64,000 nt of DNA, from contig NZ_LFNE01000001.1 in assembly GCF_001045455.1 (NCBI RefSeq), positions 186,001-250,000 of the forward strand, written 5' to 3'. This document shows positions 35,596 to 43,686 of the stretch, piece after piece. Position 1 is the stretch's first letter. The number at the start of each line of letters is the position of its first letter. Made by a program: the position numbers and the translations under genes. This stretch comes from Chryseobacterium sp. FH2. GTDB lineage: Bacteria; Bacteroidota; Bacteroidia; Flavobacteriales; Weeksellaceae. Under the pieces are notes generated by a model. That model saw only the letters and a list, made by a program, of their open reading frames with translations. It ran no database searches and was not told where the DNA came from.

Positions 35596-36663
35596 ATGGA
35601 TCTTAAAATTAAACTTGAGCAATTACACCAGCGAGTAGTTGGACTAAAAGACCAGATTTCGACAGAAGAAGCTACAAAAAATGCTTTTGTAATGCCTTTT
35701 ATACAGATTTTGGGATATGATATTTTTAATCCTACGGAAGTCGTTCCAGAACATATTTGTGATATCGGAACCAAAAAAGGAGAAAAGGTAGATTATGTGA
35801 TCAAAAATGATGACAACCCTATTTTAATCATCGAATGCAAGCACTGGAAAGAAAGTGCAGATGCACATAATTCCCAGCTTCACCGCTATTATCATGTCTC
35901 GAAAACCCGATTTGGAATTCTTACCAACGGTATCATTTACAATTTTTATACTGATCTTGAGAAACCTAATATTATGGATGAAAAACCATTTCTTACCATA
36001 AATCTCGAAGATTTAAAAGACAGCGCTATCAAAATTCTTGAAAGCTTTACCAAAACAGGTTACAATCTTGAAAGTATTTTAGATTCTGCGGAAGCATTAA
36101 AATATATTAAAGCCATTCGGAAAGAGTTTGAAAAAGAAATAGAAAATCCTTCCGATGAAATAGTCAGGCTGCTGGTAAATCGTTTTTTTGATAAGCCATT
36201 GACTGCAAATAGAATGATTGCTTTTAAAGAATATACTAAAAAGGCTTTGACTACATCAATCAATGAATCGATTAGTTTCAGATTAAAATCAGCTTTAAGC
36301 ATCAATGAACAGATCGAGAAGCACGATGATAAAAATATCAAACCTGTTGATGAAAATATTGAAATCCCAAAATTTGTCACAACAGAAGAAGAAACTGAAG
36401 GGTTTCAAATTGTAAAAGCCATCTTAAGAGAAAAAATTCCTTCTGAAAGGATTGCACCAAGAGATACGCAATCATATTTTGGAGTTTTGTTGGATGATAA
36501 CAACAGAAAACCTATTTGCAGACTACATTTTAATACTACTAACAAATATCTGGAACTATTTCACAACGGAAAAGATTCCGGAGAGAAAATGCAGCTGAAT
36601 ACTCTTGATGAAATATATAACTTCCGAAACGAACTTCATCAAACATTAGAAATTTATAATTAA
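35596..36663 (+). CDS. Orphan type I restriction R-subunit N-terminal domain protein
   Basis: A 355-residue protein. The start at 35596 (MDLKIKLEQLHQRV) is used; an ORF start at 35548 overlaps the previous gene. Residues about 30-150 match the HsdR-N nuclease-like domain: an early helix with ATKNAFVMPFIQILGYDIFN, then VDYVIKN-x-x-x-PILIIECKHW, which provides the Asp...Glu-x-Lys of a PD-(D/E)xK fold. GILTNGIIYNFYTD follows. The C-terminal third is not recognised. The helicase domains, HsdM and HsdS are absent, so this is not a complete restriction system. It could be a solitary nuclease or a catalytically inactive nucleic-acid-binding protein. It lies in the run 35253-40049, 10 bases after the DUF1508 gene. 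Confidence 0.8.
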   Translation: MDLKIKLEQLHQRVVGLKDQISTEEATKNAFVMPFIQILGYDIFNPTEVVPEHICDIGTKKGEKVDYVIKNDDNPILIIECKHWKESADAHNSQLHRYYHVSKTRFGILTNGIIYNFYTDLEKPNIMDEKPFLTINLEDLKDSAIKILESFTKTGYNLESILDSAEALKYIKAIRKEFEKEIENPSDEIVRLLVNRFFDKPLTANRMIAFKEYTKKALTTSINESISFRLKSALSINEQIEKHDDKNIKPVDENIEIPKFVTTEEETEGFQIVKAILREKIPSERIAPRDTQSYFGVLLDDNNRKPICRLHFNTTNKYLELFHNGKDSGEKMQLNTLDEIYNFRNELHQTLEIYN

Positions 36664-36680
36664 CAAAATCTTTTTTATCC

Positions 36681-36983
36681 ATGAAAAAACTACTATTTAC
36701 AAGCCTGTTGGGTCTAGGCTTATTATTACCTGTATCATTTTCGGCATCTACTAACAGTACAACTTCTGCAACTGAACTTTCAGCGAAGAAAAGCAAGAGT
36801 AAAAAAAGCAGAAAAGCCAAAAGAAATAAAGCAAAATCTAAATCTTCAAGATCATATTTCCAAAGTGGAGGATGCTCTTATAACGGTCATAAATTATATG
36901 TTGGTGAAAGAGGTGGATGCTATTATATGGCTGGAAGCAGCAAAGAATATGTAGACCGATCATATTGCTCAAGCTGTAGATAA
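36681..36983 (+). CDS. Small secreted basic Cys-containing protein (PBCV basic adaptor-like end)
   Basis: A 100-residue exported protein with a signal peptide (MKKLLFTSLLGLGLLLPVSF). A Lys/Ser/Arg-rich spacer (about 35-65) is followed by a short Cys-rich domain: four Cys with Tyr/Gly motifs CSYNGHKLYVGERGGCYYM and YVDRSYCSSC. The end resembles the short PBCV-specific basic adaptor domain (GPRGG-x-YYI...YV). The basic spacer would bind negatively charged surface polymers or DNA. It starts 17 bases after the HsdR-N-like gene. Function unknown. Confidence 0.6.
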   Translation: MKKLLFTSLLGLGLLLPVSFSASTNSTTSATELSAKKSKSKKSRKAKRNKAKSKSSRSYFQSGGCSYNGHKLYVGERGGCYYMAGSSKEYVDRSYCSSCR

Positions 36984-37013
36984 ACCTTAAAGCCCGACTA
37001 AAAACTAATAACC

Positions 37014-37379
37014 ATGAAATATCTTATCATAGTGGCCGCACTCTGCTGCTTCGCCGGAATTATAGATTTACCTTTCGGTTACTATACTTTCCTCAGAATT
37101 TTAGTTTCATTGATGGCGCTCATCATCATTTTCAATGAATTCAGGAGCAGAAGTTTTTGGCTGATTGCTTTTACCCTCATTTTTATCCTTTTCAATCCAA
37201 TTATCCCGATTTATTATTATTTAAAGCCGTTTTGGATTATTATTGATATTCTCGTCGGGCTTTTATTCTTCTATTATTTTTCCACTTTGATCCCAAAAAA
37301 GAAAGTAAAAGAACCCGAAATCATCGACATCGAATCCAAAGAAGTCCCATCAAGGACCCGGGACCGAATAATTAAATAA
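37014..37379 (+). CDS. Small membrane protein (DUF6804-like)
   Basis: A 121-residue protein with three to four membrane helices filling about residues 3-95, then a charged cytoplasmic tail (KKKVKEPEIIDIESKE...). It resembles the small four-helix DUF6804 proteins common in Bacteroidota; function unknown. It is followed after only 6 bases by the TerB-like gene, so it is part of a tight operon of four genes to 40049. Confidence 0.6.
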   Translation: MKYLIIVAALCCFAGIIDLPFGYYTFLRILVSLMALIIIFNEFRSRSFWLIAFTLIFILFNPIIPIYYYLKPFWIIIDILVGLLFFYYFSTLIPKKKVKEPEIIDIESKEVPSRTRDRIIK

Positions 37380-37385
37380 AAACCT

Positions 37386-37793
37386 ATGGAAACAATACAA
37401 ATACCCGAAAAACTCAAAGCACATTTTCTAAGATTATACCAAATGGCGATCTGCGATGACGATTTCAGCACACAAGAACTTAAAATGCTTTATAAATCAG
37501 CGGAAGAACGAGGGATTTCTTCAAAAGATTTAGATGAAATTCTTTTAAACCCCCTTAATTCAAAATCATTAGTTCCGGAAACCGTAGAAGAAAAAGTAGA
37601 ATCCCTCTACGACCTTACCGTAATGGTTTGGGCAGATGGTGTGGTTTCTGAAAATGAATATTCCACGTTGGAAAAATATGTTACAATGTTTGGTTTCATG
37701 GAAGAAAATACGAAAGACATCGTTGATTATTTCATTGAAGCGGTAAAGCAGGGAAAAACTAAAACCGACATTCTTAATGACCTAAAAAATTAA
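37386..37793 (+). CDS. TerB-like acidic helical protein
   Basis: A 135-residue soluble helical protein. Two similar halves each carry an acidic D/E-rich site: MAICDDDFSTQELKMLYKSA and MVWADGVVSENEYSTLEKYV. This is the pattern of TerB/TerB-like (and DUF533-type) domains, which bind divalent metals and occur in tellurium-resistance-type stress systems. Its neighbours (a coiled-coil membrane protein 6 bases downstream and a vWA-like lipoprotein) resemble the company TerB keeps elsewhere. Function in this operon is inferred only. Confidence 0.65.
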   Translation: METIQIPEKLKAHFLRLYQMAICDDDFSTQELKMLYKSAEERGISSKDLDEILLNPLNSKSLVPETVEEKVESLYDLTVMVWADGVVSENEYSTLEKYVTMFGFMEENTKDIVDYFIEAVKQGKTKTDILNDLKN

Positions 37794-37799
37794 TAAACC

Positions 37800-39146
37800 A
37801 TGAATACTATGACATCCAATATTAAAAACCTATTCCGATTAAAGCCCGTTCCAATTGATAATTCCAAAGATAATTCTGTAAAGTCTGATTTCGAACCCAA
37901 TTCTGAATCTACGGAAGAAAGCAGGAAAAGAACATATCATGAATCCGGTTATCGGGACAGTTCCAGAAACAGCGGAAATCATACAGCCTTATCAATTTGC
38001 CTTGATGCCATTTATTCCAAATTTCAAAATGAGGAAAAGGAACTCGTTGAAAAACAGCATAAACTAAAAGAACCTTATCTCAACGAACAAAAGAATAAAG
38101 AAACAGAAATCAAAGGACTGACTGTTTCTCTGGACAACAAAGAAGACCAGCTAAAAAACATCGGGGAAGACATTGAAAATGTTCAGCGTAAAATTGAAAA
38201 AATAAAATTTGAAATTAATGATTTGCCCCGAAATCCAGAAGCCTATAATGTAAAAGCAACAAAAGGAGCTTCTACAAAGTTTTGGATTGGTTTAATTATT
38301 CTGATTCCGATAAGCCTGTATCTCTTCACCTTTTATATTTCGACATCGTATTCCGCTTTTTTCAAAAGCTTTGATGCCAATGGAAATATTATTCAAAGCG
38401 TTTTGGATGCGCAGGCTTTCAACAAAGCTTGGGACGAAGGTCCTTTGGAGGGAGCTTTCGTTACATTGATTCCGTTTGTGTTTTTAGGATTAGGATATTT
38501 GATTCACATGTTTGGAGAAAATAAAAGCTTTACCAATTATTCTAAAGTTGCCTTACTTTTTATCATCACATTCGTTTTTGACGCTATTTTGGCTTACGAA
38601 ATCGAATCAAAACTATACGAATTAAACAAAACCTTCGACTCTCCTCCTTTTGATCTTTCAATTGCTTTCACTAAAAATCAATTTTGGGGGATTATTTTCG
38701 CCGGATTTATTGTTTACATTATCTGGGGGCTCGTTTTTGACTTTGTGATGAAAGAAAATAAAGAAAAAGATAAAATCAAACACGAGCAGTCAAAGAGGCA
38801 GAAAGACATTTTGATTCATCAGGAAAAAATTCAGGATTTTGAAAAACAAAGAGATGAAACAAGAAATAACATCGGAAACATCAAAGAACTGATAGCCAAA
38901 GCAAAAGGAAGGATTGAAGAGCTACAGAATATTATTGACGGGACCATTATTCCTACGAAAGACTACAAGTTATATGCTTCGGAATATATGCAGGGCTGGA
39001 TTACATTTATCAGTGAAAAACTGGCGATTTCTTATCCTGTAAAACAGGAAATGATTGAAGAATGTAAGAAGCAATATACGTATAATCTCAATAAAGTGGG
39101 AGCTAATTCTGACAGTCAAAACTCCGTGTACATGTCTATTCTTTAA
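37800..39146 (+). CDS. Coiled-coil membrane protein, function unknown
   Basis: A 448-residue protein. A Ser/Asp-rich N-terminus is followed by a long coiled coil (about 75-145). Four membrane helices lie near 160-182 (FWIGLIILIPISLYLFTFYI), 220-238, 248-266 and 295-318. A second coiled coil (about 325-380) and a soluble C-terminus follow. The two coiled coils would lie on the same, cytoplasmic, side. No enzyme motif is visible. It is the third of four tightly packed genes; 9 bases separate it from the vWA-like lipoprotein gene. It may be a membrane scaffold for the TerB- and vWA-like partners. Confidence 0.65.
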   Translation: MNTMTSNIKNLFRLKPVPIDNSKDNSVKSDFEPNSESTEESRKRTYHESGYRDSSRNSGNHTALSICLDAIYSKFQNEEKELVEKQHKLKEPYLNEQKNKETEIKGLTVSLDNKEDQLKNIGEDIENVQRKIEKIKFEINDLPRNPEAYNVKATKGASTKFWIGLIILIPISLYLFTFYISTSYSAFFKSFDANGNIIQSVLDAQAFNKAWDEGPLEGAFVTLIPFVFLGLGYLIHMFGENKSFTNYSKVALLFIITFVFDAILAYEIESKLYELNKTFDSPPFDLSIAFTKNQFWGIIFAGFIVYIIWGLVFDFVMKENKEKDKIKHEQSKRQKDILIHQEKIQDFEKQRDETRNNIGNIKELIAKAKGRIEELQNIIDGTIIPTKDYKLYASEYMQGWITFISEKLAISYPVKQEMIEECKKQYTYNLNKVGANSDSQNSVYMSIL

Positions 39147-39155
39147 AAAACTGTT

Positions 39156-40049
39156 ATGAAAAAAATATTTTATTTATTAATTTCTTCCGCCATTTTCATC
39201 CAATGCGGAAAACCAAAAGAACAGGCTTCGGGAGGTTCTGTTCCTGTCAATAACCCATCTAATTCGAAAAATTTAAACGTCAGCGTTTTAATTGATCTTT
39301 CAGACAGAATTGATCCTGAAAAAAATCCCAATCCTACAATGGAATATTTTCAACGAGATATCGAATACATTAAAGCTATTGATAAAGGATTTTTGGAACA
39401 TATAAAAGGTAAAAAAGTAATTCAGCTTGATGATCAGATGCAGGTTTTCTTCAATCCTGAACCTTCTGACCCAAAAATGAATGAACTCACAAAAGAGTTG
39501 AAAGCCTCCTTTGATAAGAATACAACAAAGGATAATATTGATTTGGTTGATAAAAAATATTCATCATTGCCTTTACAGATTTATCAGTCGGCAATTAAAG
39601 ACAAACAATATGTCGGCTCCGATATTTGGGAATTTTTTAAAAATAAAGTGAAAGATTACTGCATAAAAGATGATCACAGAAATATTCTTTTCATCTTGAC
39701 AGACGGATATATTTATCACAAAGATTCTAAGTTTTCCGAAGGCAGAAAAACATCTTATCTGACTCCTGAATTGGTAAAATCATTAAAACTAAATTCTTCA
39801 GACCTTAAAATAAAAATTCAGGATAATGGTTTAGGCTTTATTAAAGCCAATGATGATTTAGATAATCTGGAAGTGATTGTTTTGGGCATCAATCCAGTTA
39901 AAGGAAATCCTTTTGAGAGCGATGTTATTAAAGAGTATTGGGAAAATTGGTTTAAAGAAATGAAAATCAAAAACTATCAGATAAAATCTGCAGATCTTCC
40001 GTCGAATCTGGAACCTATTATTTTAAAAGCGATTTCAAATAAAAACTAA
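39156..40049 (+). CDS. vWA-like lipoprotein
   Basis: A 297-residue protein with a lipoprotein signal (MKKIFYLLISSAIFIQC, Cys17). The first strand NVSVLIDLSDRID resembles a von Willebrand A start, but the metal site reads DLSDR in place of DxSxS, so it is degenerate. ILFILTDGYIY gives the usual second vWA strand (hhhLTDG), and VIVLGINP a third. It would face the periplasm. Last gene of the run; the stop lies 22 bases before the hairpin at 40071. vWA domains accompany TerB in ter-type systems (TerY); whether this is a true relative is open. Confidence 0.65.
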   Translation: MKKIFYLLISSAIFIQCGKPKEQASGGSVPVNNPSNSKNLNVSVLIDLSDRIDPEKNPNPTMEYFQRDIEYIKAIDKGFLEHIKGKKVIQLDDQMQVFFNPEPSDPKMNELTKELKASFDKNTTKDNIDLVDKKYSSLPLQIYQSAIKDKQYVGSDIWEFFKNKVKDYCIKDDHRNILFILTDGYIYHKDSKFSEGRKTSYLTPELVKSLKLNSSDLKIKIQDNGLGFIKANDDLDNLEVIVLGINPVKGNPFESDVIKEYWENWFKEMKIKNYQIKSADLPSNLEPIILKAISNKN

Positions 40050-40070
40050 AAAACTCTCTATATAACTATC

Positions 40071-40102
40071 AAAAAAGCGAAGATAAATTCTTCGCCTTTT
40101 TT
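40071..40102. terminator. Bidirectional terminator between convergent genes
   Basis: GCGAAGA (40077-40083), loop TAAAT, TCTTCGC (40089-40095), with an A run before and a T run after. Confidence 0.85.
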
Positions 40103-40550
40103 ATTTCCTTAACATTTCCGTATGTGGAATATCGTCTTCCAGATATTTATTTCCTGTATCTTCAAACCCAAATTCAGAGTAAAATTTTAATAAATAATCT
40201 TGTGCAGAAATTCTGATTTCAGAAGTATGAAAACGGTTTTCTATCGTTTCAACAGCATATTTTATAAGCTGTCTTCCTAAATTTTTTCCTCTCGCCTTTT
40301 CAGTTGTTAAAACCCTTCCTAAAGAAGCTTCGTCATATTTTATTCCTTTATCGAAAACTCTGCAGTTTGCCAAAACCTCTCCATCTTCCTCCGCCCAAAT
40401 GTGAATTGCCTTTTGATCATAATTATCCAAATCAGGATAAGGGCAATTCTGTTCAATGATAAAAACATCCACTCTGGCTTTCAGGACATTATATAATTCA
40501 GGAACGGTAAATTCATCGAAAGTTTTAATCTTCCAAATAATATTACTCAT
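40101..40550 (-). CDS. ElaA-like GNAT acetyltransferase
   Basis: A 149-residue GNAT. The start (IKTFDEFTVPELYNVLKARVDVF, shortened here) with VFIIEQNCPYPDLDNYD and HIWAEEDGEVLANCRVF is typical of ElaA. The acetyl-CoA loop is LGRVLTTEKARGKNLGRQLI (V/I-x-x-x-x-R-x-x-G-x-G/A type). Acceptor unknown. It overlaps the start region of engB by 8 bases, so the two are co-transcribed. Confidence 0.9.
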   Translation of the reverse strand: MSNIIWKIKTFDEFTVPELYNVLKARVDVFIIEQNCPYPDLDNYDQKAIHIWAEEDGEVLANCRVFDKGIKYDEASLGRVLTTEKARGKNLGRQLIKYAVETIENRFHTSEIRISAQDYLLKFYSEFGFEDTGNKYLEDDIPHTEMLRK

Positions 40551-41166
40551 CGAAATTCACATTATTTTGTATTAAAAAATCATTTGTTTTCTGTATAAAA
40601 TTCAGAATTTCTCCACAGCCTTCTTTTTTTTCAGCTGAAGTTACATAGAGTTCCGGTAAGTCCTCCCATGTTTTGTGAAGCTCTGCTTTGTAATCTTCTA
40701 CATTTTTAATCGCAATATTGGGTTTTAATTTATCAACTTTTGTAAAAACAATAGAAAACGGAACTCCACTTTCTCCACACCATTGAATGAACTCCAAATC
40801 AATTTTTTGTGGAGTATGCCTTGAATCTACCAAAACAAAAAGATTGACCAGGTTTCTCCTGTTTAATATATAATTGGTAATCAGCTTTTCAAAATCTTTT
40901 CTGATCGATTTAGAAACTTTTGCATAACCATAGCCCGGCAAATCCGTCAGATACCAGCTTTCATTAACTAAAAAATGATTAATAAGTTGAGTTTTTCCGG
41001 GAGTTCCTGATGTTTTAGCCAAATCTTTGTGATTCATCATTGCATTAATCAATGACGATTTCCCGACATTAGACCTTCCAATGAAAGCATATTCAGGAAT
41101 TGTAGGTTCGGGACATTCTTGCCATTTTCCGCTACTCTTTACAAAATTTGCTGTTTTAATAACCAT
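40543..41166 (-). CDS. engB: Ribosome biogenesis GTPase EngB/YsxC
   Basis: A 207-residue GTPase needed for large ribosomal subunit assembly. G1 motif GRSNVGKSSLINAM, G2/G3 TSGTPGKTQLINHF and LTDLPGYGYAKV, G4 FTKVDKL and G5 VTSAEKKEG are all visible. Normal length. It lies downstream of the alpha/beta hydrolase gene, but a strong hairpin (41201-41232) separates them, so a separate promoter is likely near the 12-bp repeats at 41166-41200. Confidence 0.95.
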   Translation of the reverse strand: MVIKTANFVKSSGKWQECPEPTIPEYAFIGRSNVGKSSLINAMMNHKDLAKTSGTPGKTQLINHFLVNESWYLTDLPGYGYAKVSKSIRKDFEKLITNYILNRRNLVNLFVLVDSRHTPQKIDLEFIQWCGESGVPFSIVFTKVDKLKPNIAIKNVEDYKAELHKTWEDLPELYVTSAEKKEGCGEILNFIQKTNDFLIQNNVNFDE

Positions 41167-41200
41167 TTTTAGAATATTTTTTAGAATATTTTTTAGAAAA
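41166..41200. repeat. 12-bp tandem repeat upstream of engB
   Basis: The unit TTTTTTAGAATA is present about two and a half times, directly before the engB start codon (which lies on the minus strand at 41166). It may be slippage-prone or part of the promoter. Confidence 0.5.
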
Positions 41201-41232
41201 ACAAACCATTAAGAGCTTTCTTAATGGTTTGT
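41201..41232 (-). terminator. Terminator of the alpha/beta hydrolase gene
   Basis: ACAAACCATTAAG (41201-41213), loop of six, CTTAATGGTTTGT (41220-41232): a perfect 13-bp stem. On the minus strand it is followed by TTTTT. Confidence 0.85.
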
Positions 41233-41244
41233 TCATTTATTTTT

Positions 41245-42006
41245 TTAAACTTTATCTTTTACCCAGCTATATAGAATTTCGTTAAATTCATCCGGTTTTT
41301 CCATCATCGCAGCATGACCGCATTTATCAATCCAGAACAGATCTGAATTCGGGATAAATTTGTGCATATCTTCTGCAACCTCCGGAGGTGTAACATTATC
41401 CTGTTTTCCCCAAATCAAGCAAGTAGGTGTCAAAATTTTAGGTAAATCATGCAACATATTGTGTTTGATAGCGCTTCGTGCAAGCATGACGGTTTTAATT
41501 CCCTTCATTCTATCATTCACAACTCCGAAAACTTCGTCCACCAAATCTTCTGTTGCGATAGCGGGGTCATAAAAAACCTCCTCCGTTTTCTTCCTTATAT
41601 AGGAACGGTCATTTTTTCTAGGAAAACTATCCCCGAAAGTCCTTTCGTATAAACCCGAACTCCCTGTAAGGACAAGGTTTTTAACTAAATCCGGTCTTGC
41701 CAACGTTAAAATAAGCCCGACGTGACCTCCCATTGAATTTCCGACAATCGTTACCGGTCCTTCAATATGACTCTCTATAAACTTGATAATATATTTTGCA
41801 ATCGTGGTAAGATTAGTATTGAGCACCGGCAAATCGTAGATTGGCAATTGAGGAACATATACTTTGAAACCTCTGTCTGAAAAAAAATCTACCATCTTAT
41901 CGAAATTACTCAAACCACCCATTAAACCGTGCAATAGCACCAATGGATGTCCTTCTCCCGCCTCTACAAAGGTATATTTCTTTTCTTTTTTTGTACTAAA
42001 TATCAT
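41245..42006 (-). CDS. Alpha/beta hydrolase
   Basis: A 253-residue serine hydrolase of the alpha/beta fold. Oxyanion segment LLHGLMGG, nucleophile elbow GNSMGGHVG (Ser), acid region near LIWGKQDNVTPPE (Asp) and catalytic His in DKCGHAAMMEKP. Resembles MhpC/BioH-like esterases; substrate unknown. It lies divergently from mraZ (273 bases apart) and has its own terminator. Confidence 0.9.
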   Translation of the reverse strand: MIFSTKKEKKYTFVEAGEGHPLVLLHGLMGGLSNFDKMVDFFSDRGFKVYVPQLPIYDLPVLNTNLTTIAKYIIKFIESHIEGPVTIVGNSMGGHVGLILTLARPDLVKNLVLTGSSGLYERTFGDSFPRKNDRSYIRKKTEEVFYDPAIATEDLVDEVFGVVNDRMKGIKTVMLARSAIKHNMLHDLPKILTPTCLIWGKQDNVTPPEVAEDMHKFIPNSDLFWIDKCGHAAMMEKPDEFNEILYSWVKDKV

Positions 42007-42220
42007 ATAATGCCTTTAATAAAGCCTTGCAAAAATACAAATTAAACCTCAAAAATATTTTGATTACCCTAATTTAAAATAAAAATAATATAATAATCTA
42101 TTTTTTAACTCTTTTTTTGAAAATCTATTTATTATGGTCTAAATAACATATTGTACAAAGTACAACATATCAAATATTTACGCCCCAAAATTTCAATCTT
42201 TAATAAAACTTACCAACATT

Positions 42221-42254
42221 AAGGGAAAAAGTGGGAAAAAGTGGGAATTTTTGG
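42221..42254 (+). promoter_or_regulatory. MraZ operator: four GGGA boxes in 10-bp phase
   Basis: GGGA at 42223, 42233 and 42243, and GGA at 42253, each ten bases apart; two of them read GTGGGA. MraZ is known to bind tandem TGGG-type boxes with this period upstream of mraZ. They lie just upstream of the -7 box at 42266. Confidence 0.8.
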
Positions 42255-42265
42255 AAATTATTATA

Positions 42266-42273
42266 TAAATTTG
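42266..42273 (+). promoter_or_regulatory. -7 box of the dcw cluster
   Basis: TAAATTTG, a perfect TAnnTTTG, ending six bases before the mraZ ATG; transcription would start next to the ATG. Confidence 0.6.
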
Positions 42274-42279
42274 TTCCAA

Positions 42280-42738
42280 ATGAAAAGTTTCATTGGAACA
42301 TATGAGTGTAAAATTGACGACAAAGGCCGTCTAAAAGTTCCTTCATCTCTTATCAAGCAGATGGAAAACTTCGATGATAAGGCGTTTGTAGTCAAGAGAT
42401 CCGTGTTCCAGCCTTGCCTGGAAGTTTACCCTATGAACGCATGGGACAAAGTGATGGGCAAGATAAATAAACTAAACAGATTCATTAAAAAGAATGCTGA
42501 TTTCATTAGAATGTTTACGGCAGGAGTAAAAACTGTAGAATTGGATAACGCCGGAAGATTACAGATTTCGAAAGACCTTACGCATTTTGCAAATCTTCAA
42601 AAAGATATTGTAATAACAAGTGCAGGAGAATTATTTGAAATCTGGGATAAAGAAGCCTATGAAAAGGTAATCTCCACCAACGAAGCAGATTTTGCAAGCC
42701 TCGCTGAAGATGTAATGGGCTCTTTCGATGAAGAATAA
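42280..42738 (+). CDS. mraZ: Transcriptional regulator MraZ
   Basis: A 152-residue DNA-binding protein with two AbrB-like MraZ repeats (KIDDKGRLKVPSSLI and ELDNAGRLQISKDL). It is the first gene of the division and cell wall cluster and usually represses it. The ATG at 42280 gives the normal N-terminus (MKSFIGTYECKIDDKG); a GTG at 42241 lies in the operator and upstream of the -7 box. rsmH begins shortly after it. Autoregulation through the boxes at 42221-42254 is very likely. Confidence 0.95.
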   Translation: MKSFIGTYECKIDDKGRLKVPSSLIKQMENFDDKAFVVKRSVFQPCLEVYPMNAWDKVMGKINKLNRFIKKNADFIRMFTAGVKTVELDNAGRLQISKDLTHFANLQKDIVITSAGELFEIWDKEAYEKVISTNEADFASLAEDVMGSFDEE

Positions 42739-42773
42739 TAATGCTGAAAAGCGAGAAAAAACACAATTTAAAC

Positions 42774-43667
42774 ATGTATCATAACCCCGTTTTGTTGAAG
42801 CAAAGTGTTGATGATTTGGTAACGAATCCAGACGGAACATACGTGGACTGTACTTTTGGTGGCGGCGGCCATTCAAGAGAGATATTGAGCAGACTTTCAG
42901 ATAAAGGTAGATTATTTAGTTTTGACCAGGATTTAGATGCTCTTAAAAATACAATTGATGACCCTAGATTTACATTAATCAATCAGAATTTCAGATTTCT
43001 GGAAAACTCGTTATTAATGTACGGTATTTCTCAAATCGACGGAGTTTTGGCAGACTTGGGAGTTTCGTCTCACCAGTTTGACGAAGCAGACAGGGGTTTC
43101 TCTACGAGAAGTAATGCTCCGTTAGATATGAGAATGAATGTAATGCAGGGGCTGGATGCAAAAAGAGTAATTAATGATTACGATGAAGAACAGCTTGCAG
43201 ATATTTTTTACTATTACGGCGAATTGAGAGAAGCCAGAAAACTAGCAAGAGACATCGTGCATCACAGAAAAAATAAAAGTATTAATACAACGGAAGATCT
43301 GAAAAAATTATTCAGTTATCTTCCTCCGCATAAGGTTAATAAATTTTATGCCCAATTGTTTCAGGCAATAAGAATTGAGGTAAATCAGGAATTGGAAGTT
43401 TTAAAAGAAATGCTTGTTCAGGCATACAATGTTTTAAAACCTGAAGGCAGGTTAGTTGTCATTTCTTATCACTCTTTAGAAGACAGGTTGGTAAAAAGAT
43501 TTTTGAAAAACGGAATGTTTGAAGGGGAACCTCAAAGAGACATTTACGGCAATTATAAAAAAGCATTTGAATTGGTAAAAAGTAAAGCGATAATTCCTGA
43601 TAATAAGGAAATCGAAGAAAACTCAAGAGCCAGAAGTGCAAAAATGAGAACAGGAATTAAAGTATAA
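42774..43667 (+). CDS. rsmH: 16S rRNA (cytosine1402-N4)-methyltransferase
   Basis: A 297-residue SAM methyltransferase (MraW) acting on 16S rRNA C1402. YHNPVLLKQSVDDL, DCTFGGGGHSREIL (SAM loop), VLADLGVSSHQFD and ISYHSLEDRLVKRF are diagnostic. I prefer the ATG at 42774, where family alignments begin; an in-frame ATG at 42741, two bases after the mraZ stop, would add 11 residues. Second gene of the dcw operon. Confidence 0.96.
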   Translation: MYHNPVLLKQSVDDLVTNPDGTYVDCTFGGGGHSREILSRLSDKGRLFSFDQDLDALKNTIDDPRFTLINQNFRFLENSLLMYGISQIDGVLADLGVSSHQFDEADRGFSTRSNAPLDMRMNVMQGLDAKRVINDYDEEQLADIFYYYGELREARKLARDIVHHRKNKSINTTEDLKKLFSYLPPHKVNKFYAQLFQAIRIEVNQELEVLKEMLVQAYNVLKPEGRLVVISYHSLEDRLVKRFLKNGMFEGEPQRDIYGNYKKAFELVKSKAIIPDNKEIEENSRARSAKMRTGIKV

Positions 43668-43686
43668 TAAAAATCAGACAAAGTCT

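Noticed and set aside
35596..36663. Complete type I restriction-modification system
   Set aside because: Only the R-subunit N-terminal domain is present; no helicase part, HsdM or HsdS nearby.
31297..40049. Mobile element or prophage island
   Set aside because: No integrase, transposase, tRNA or flanking direct repeats seen; base composition looks like the surroundings.
41166..41200. CRISPR-like repeats before engB
   Set aside because: Units are 12 bp, directly adjacent and without spacers; a simple tandem repeat.
42221..42254. CRISPR-like or simple tandem repeat
   Set aside because: The 10-bp period with GGGA boxes at the mraZ promoter is explained by an MraZ operator; there are no spacers.
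42241..42279. GTG start for MraZ
   Set aside because: It lies within the MraZ boxes and before the -7 box; MKSFIGTYECK at 42280 is the family start.
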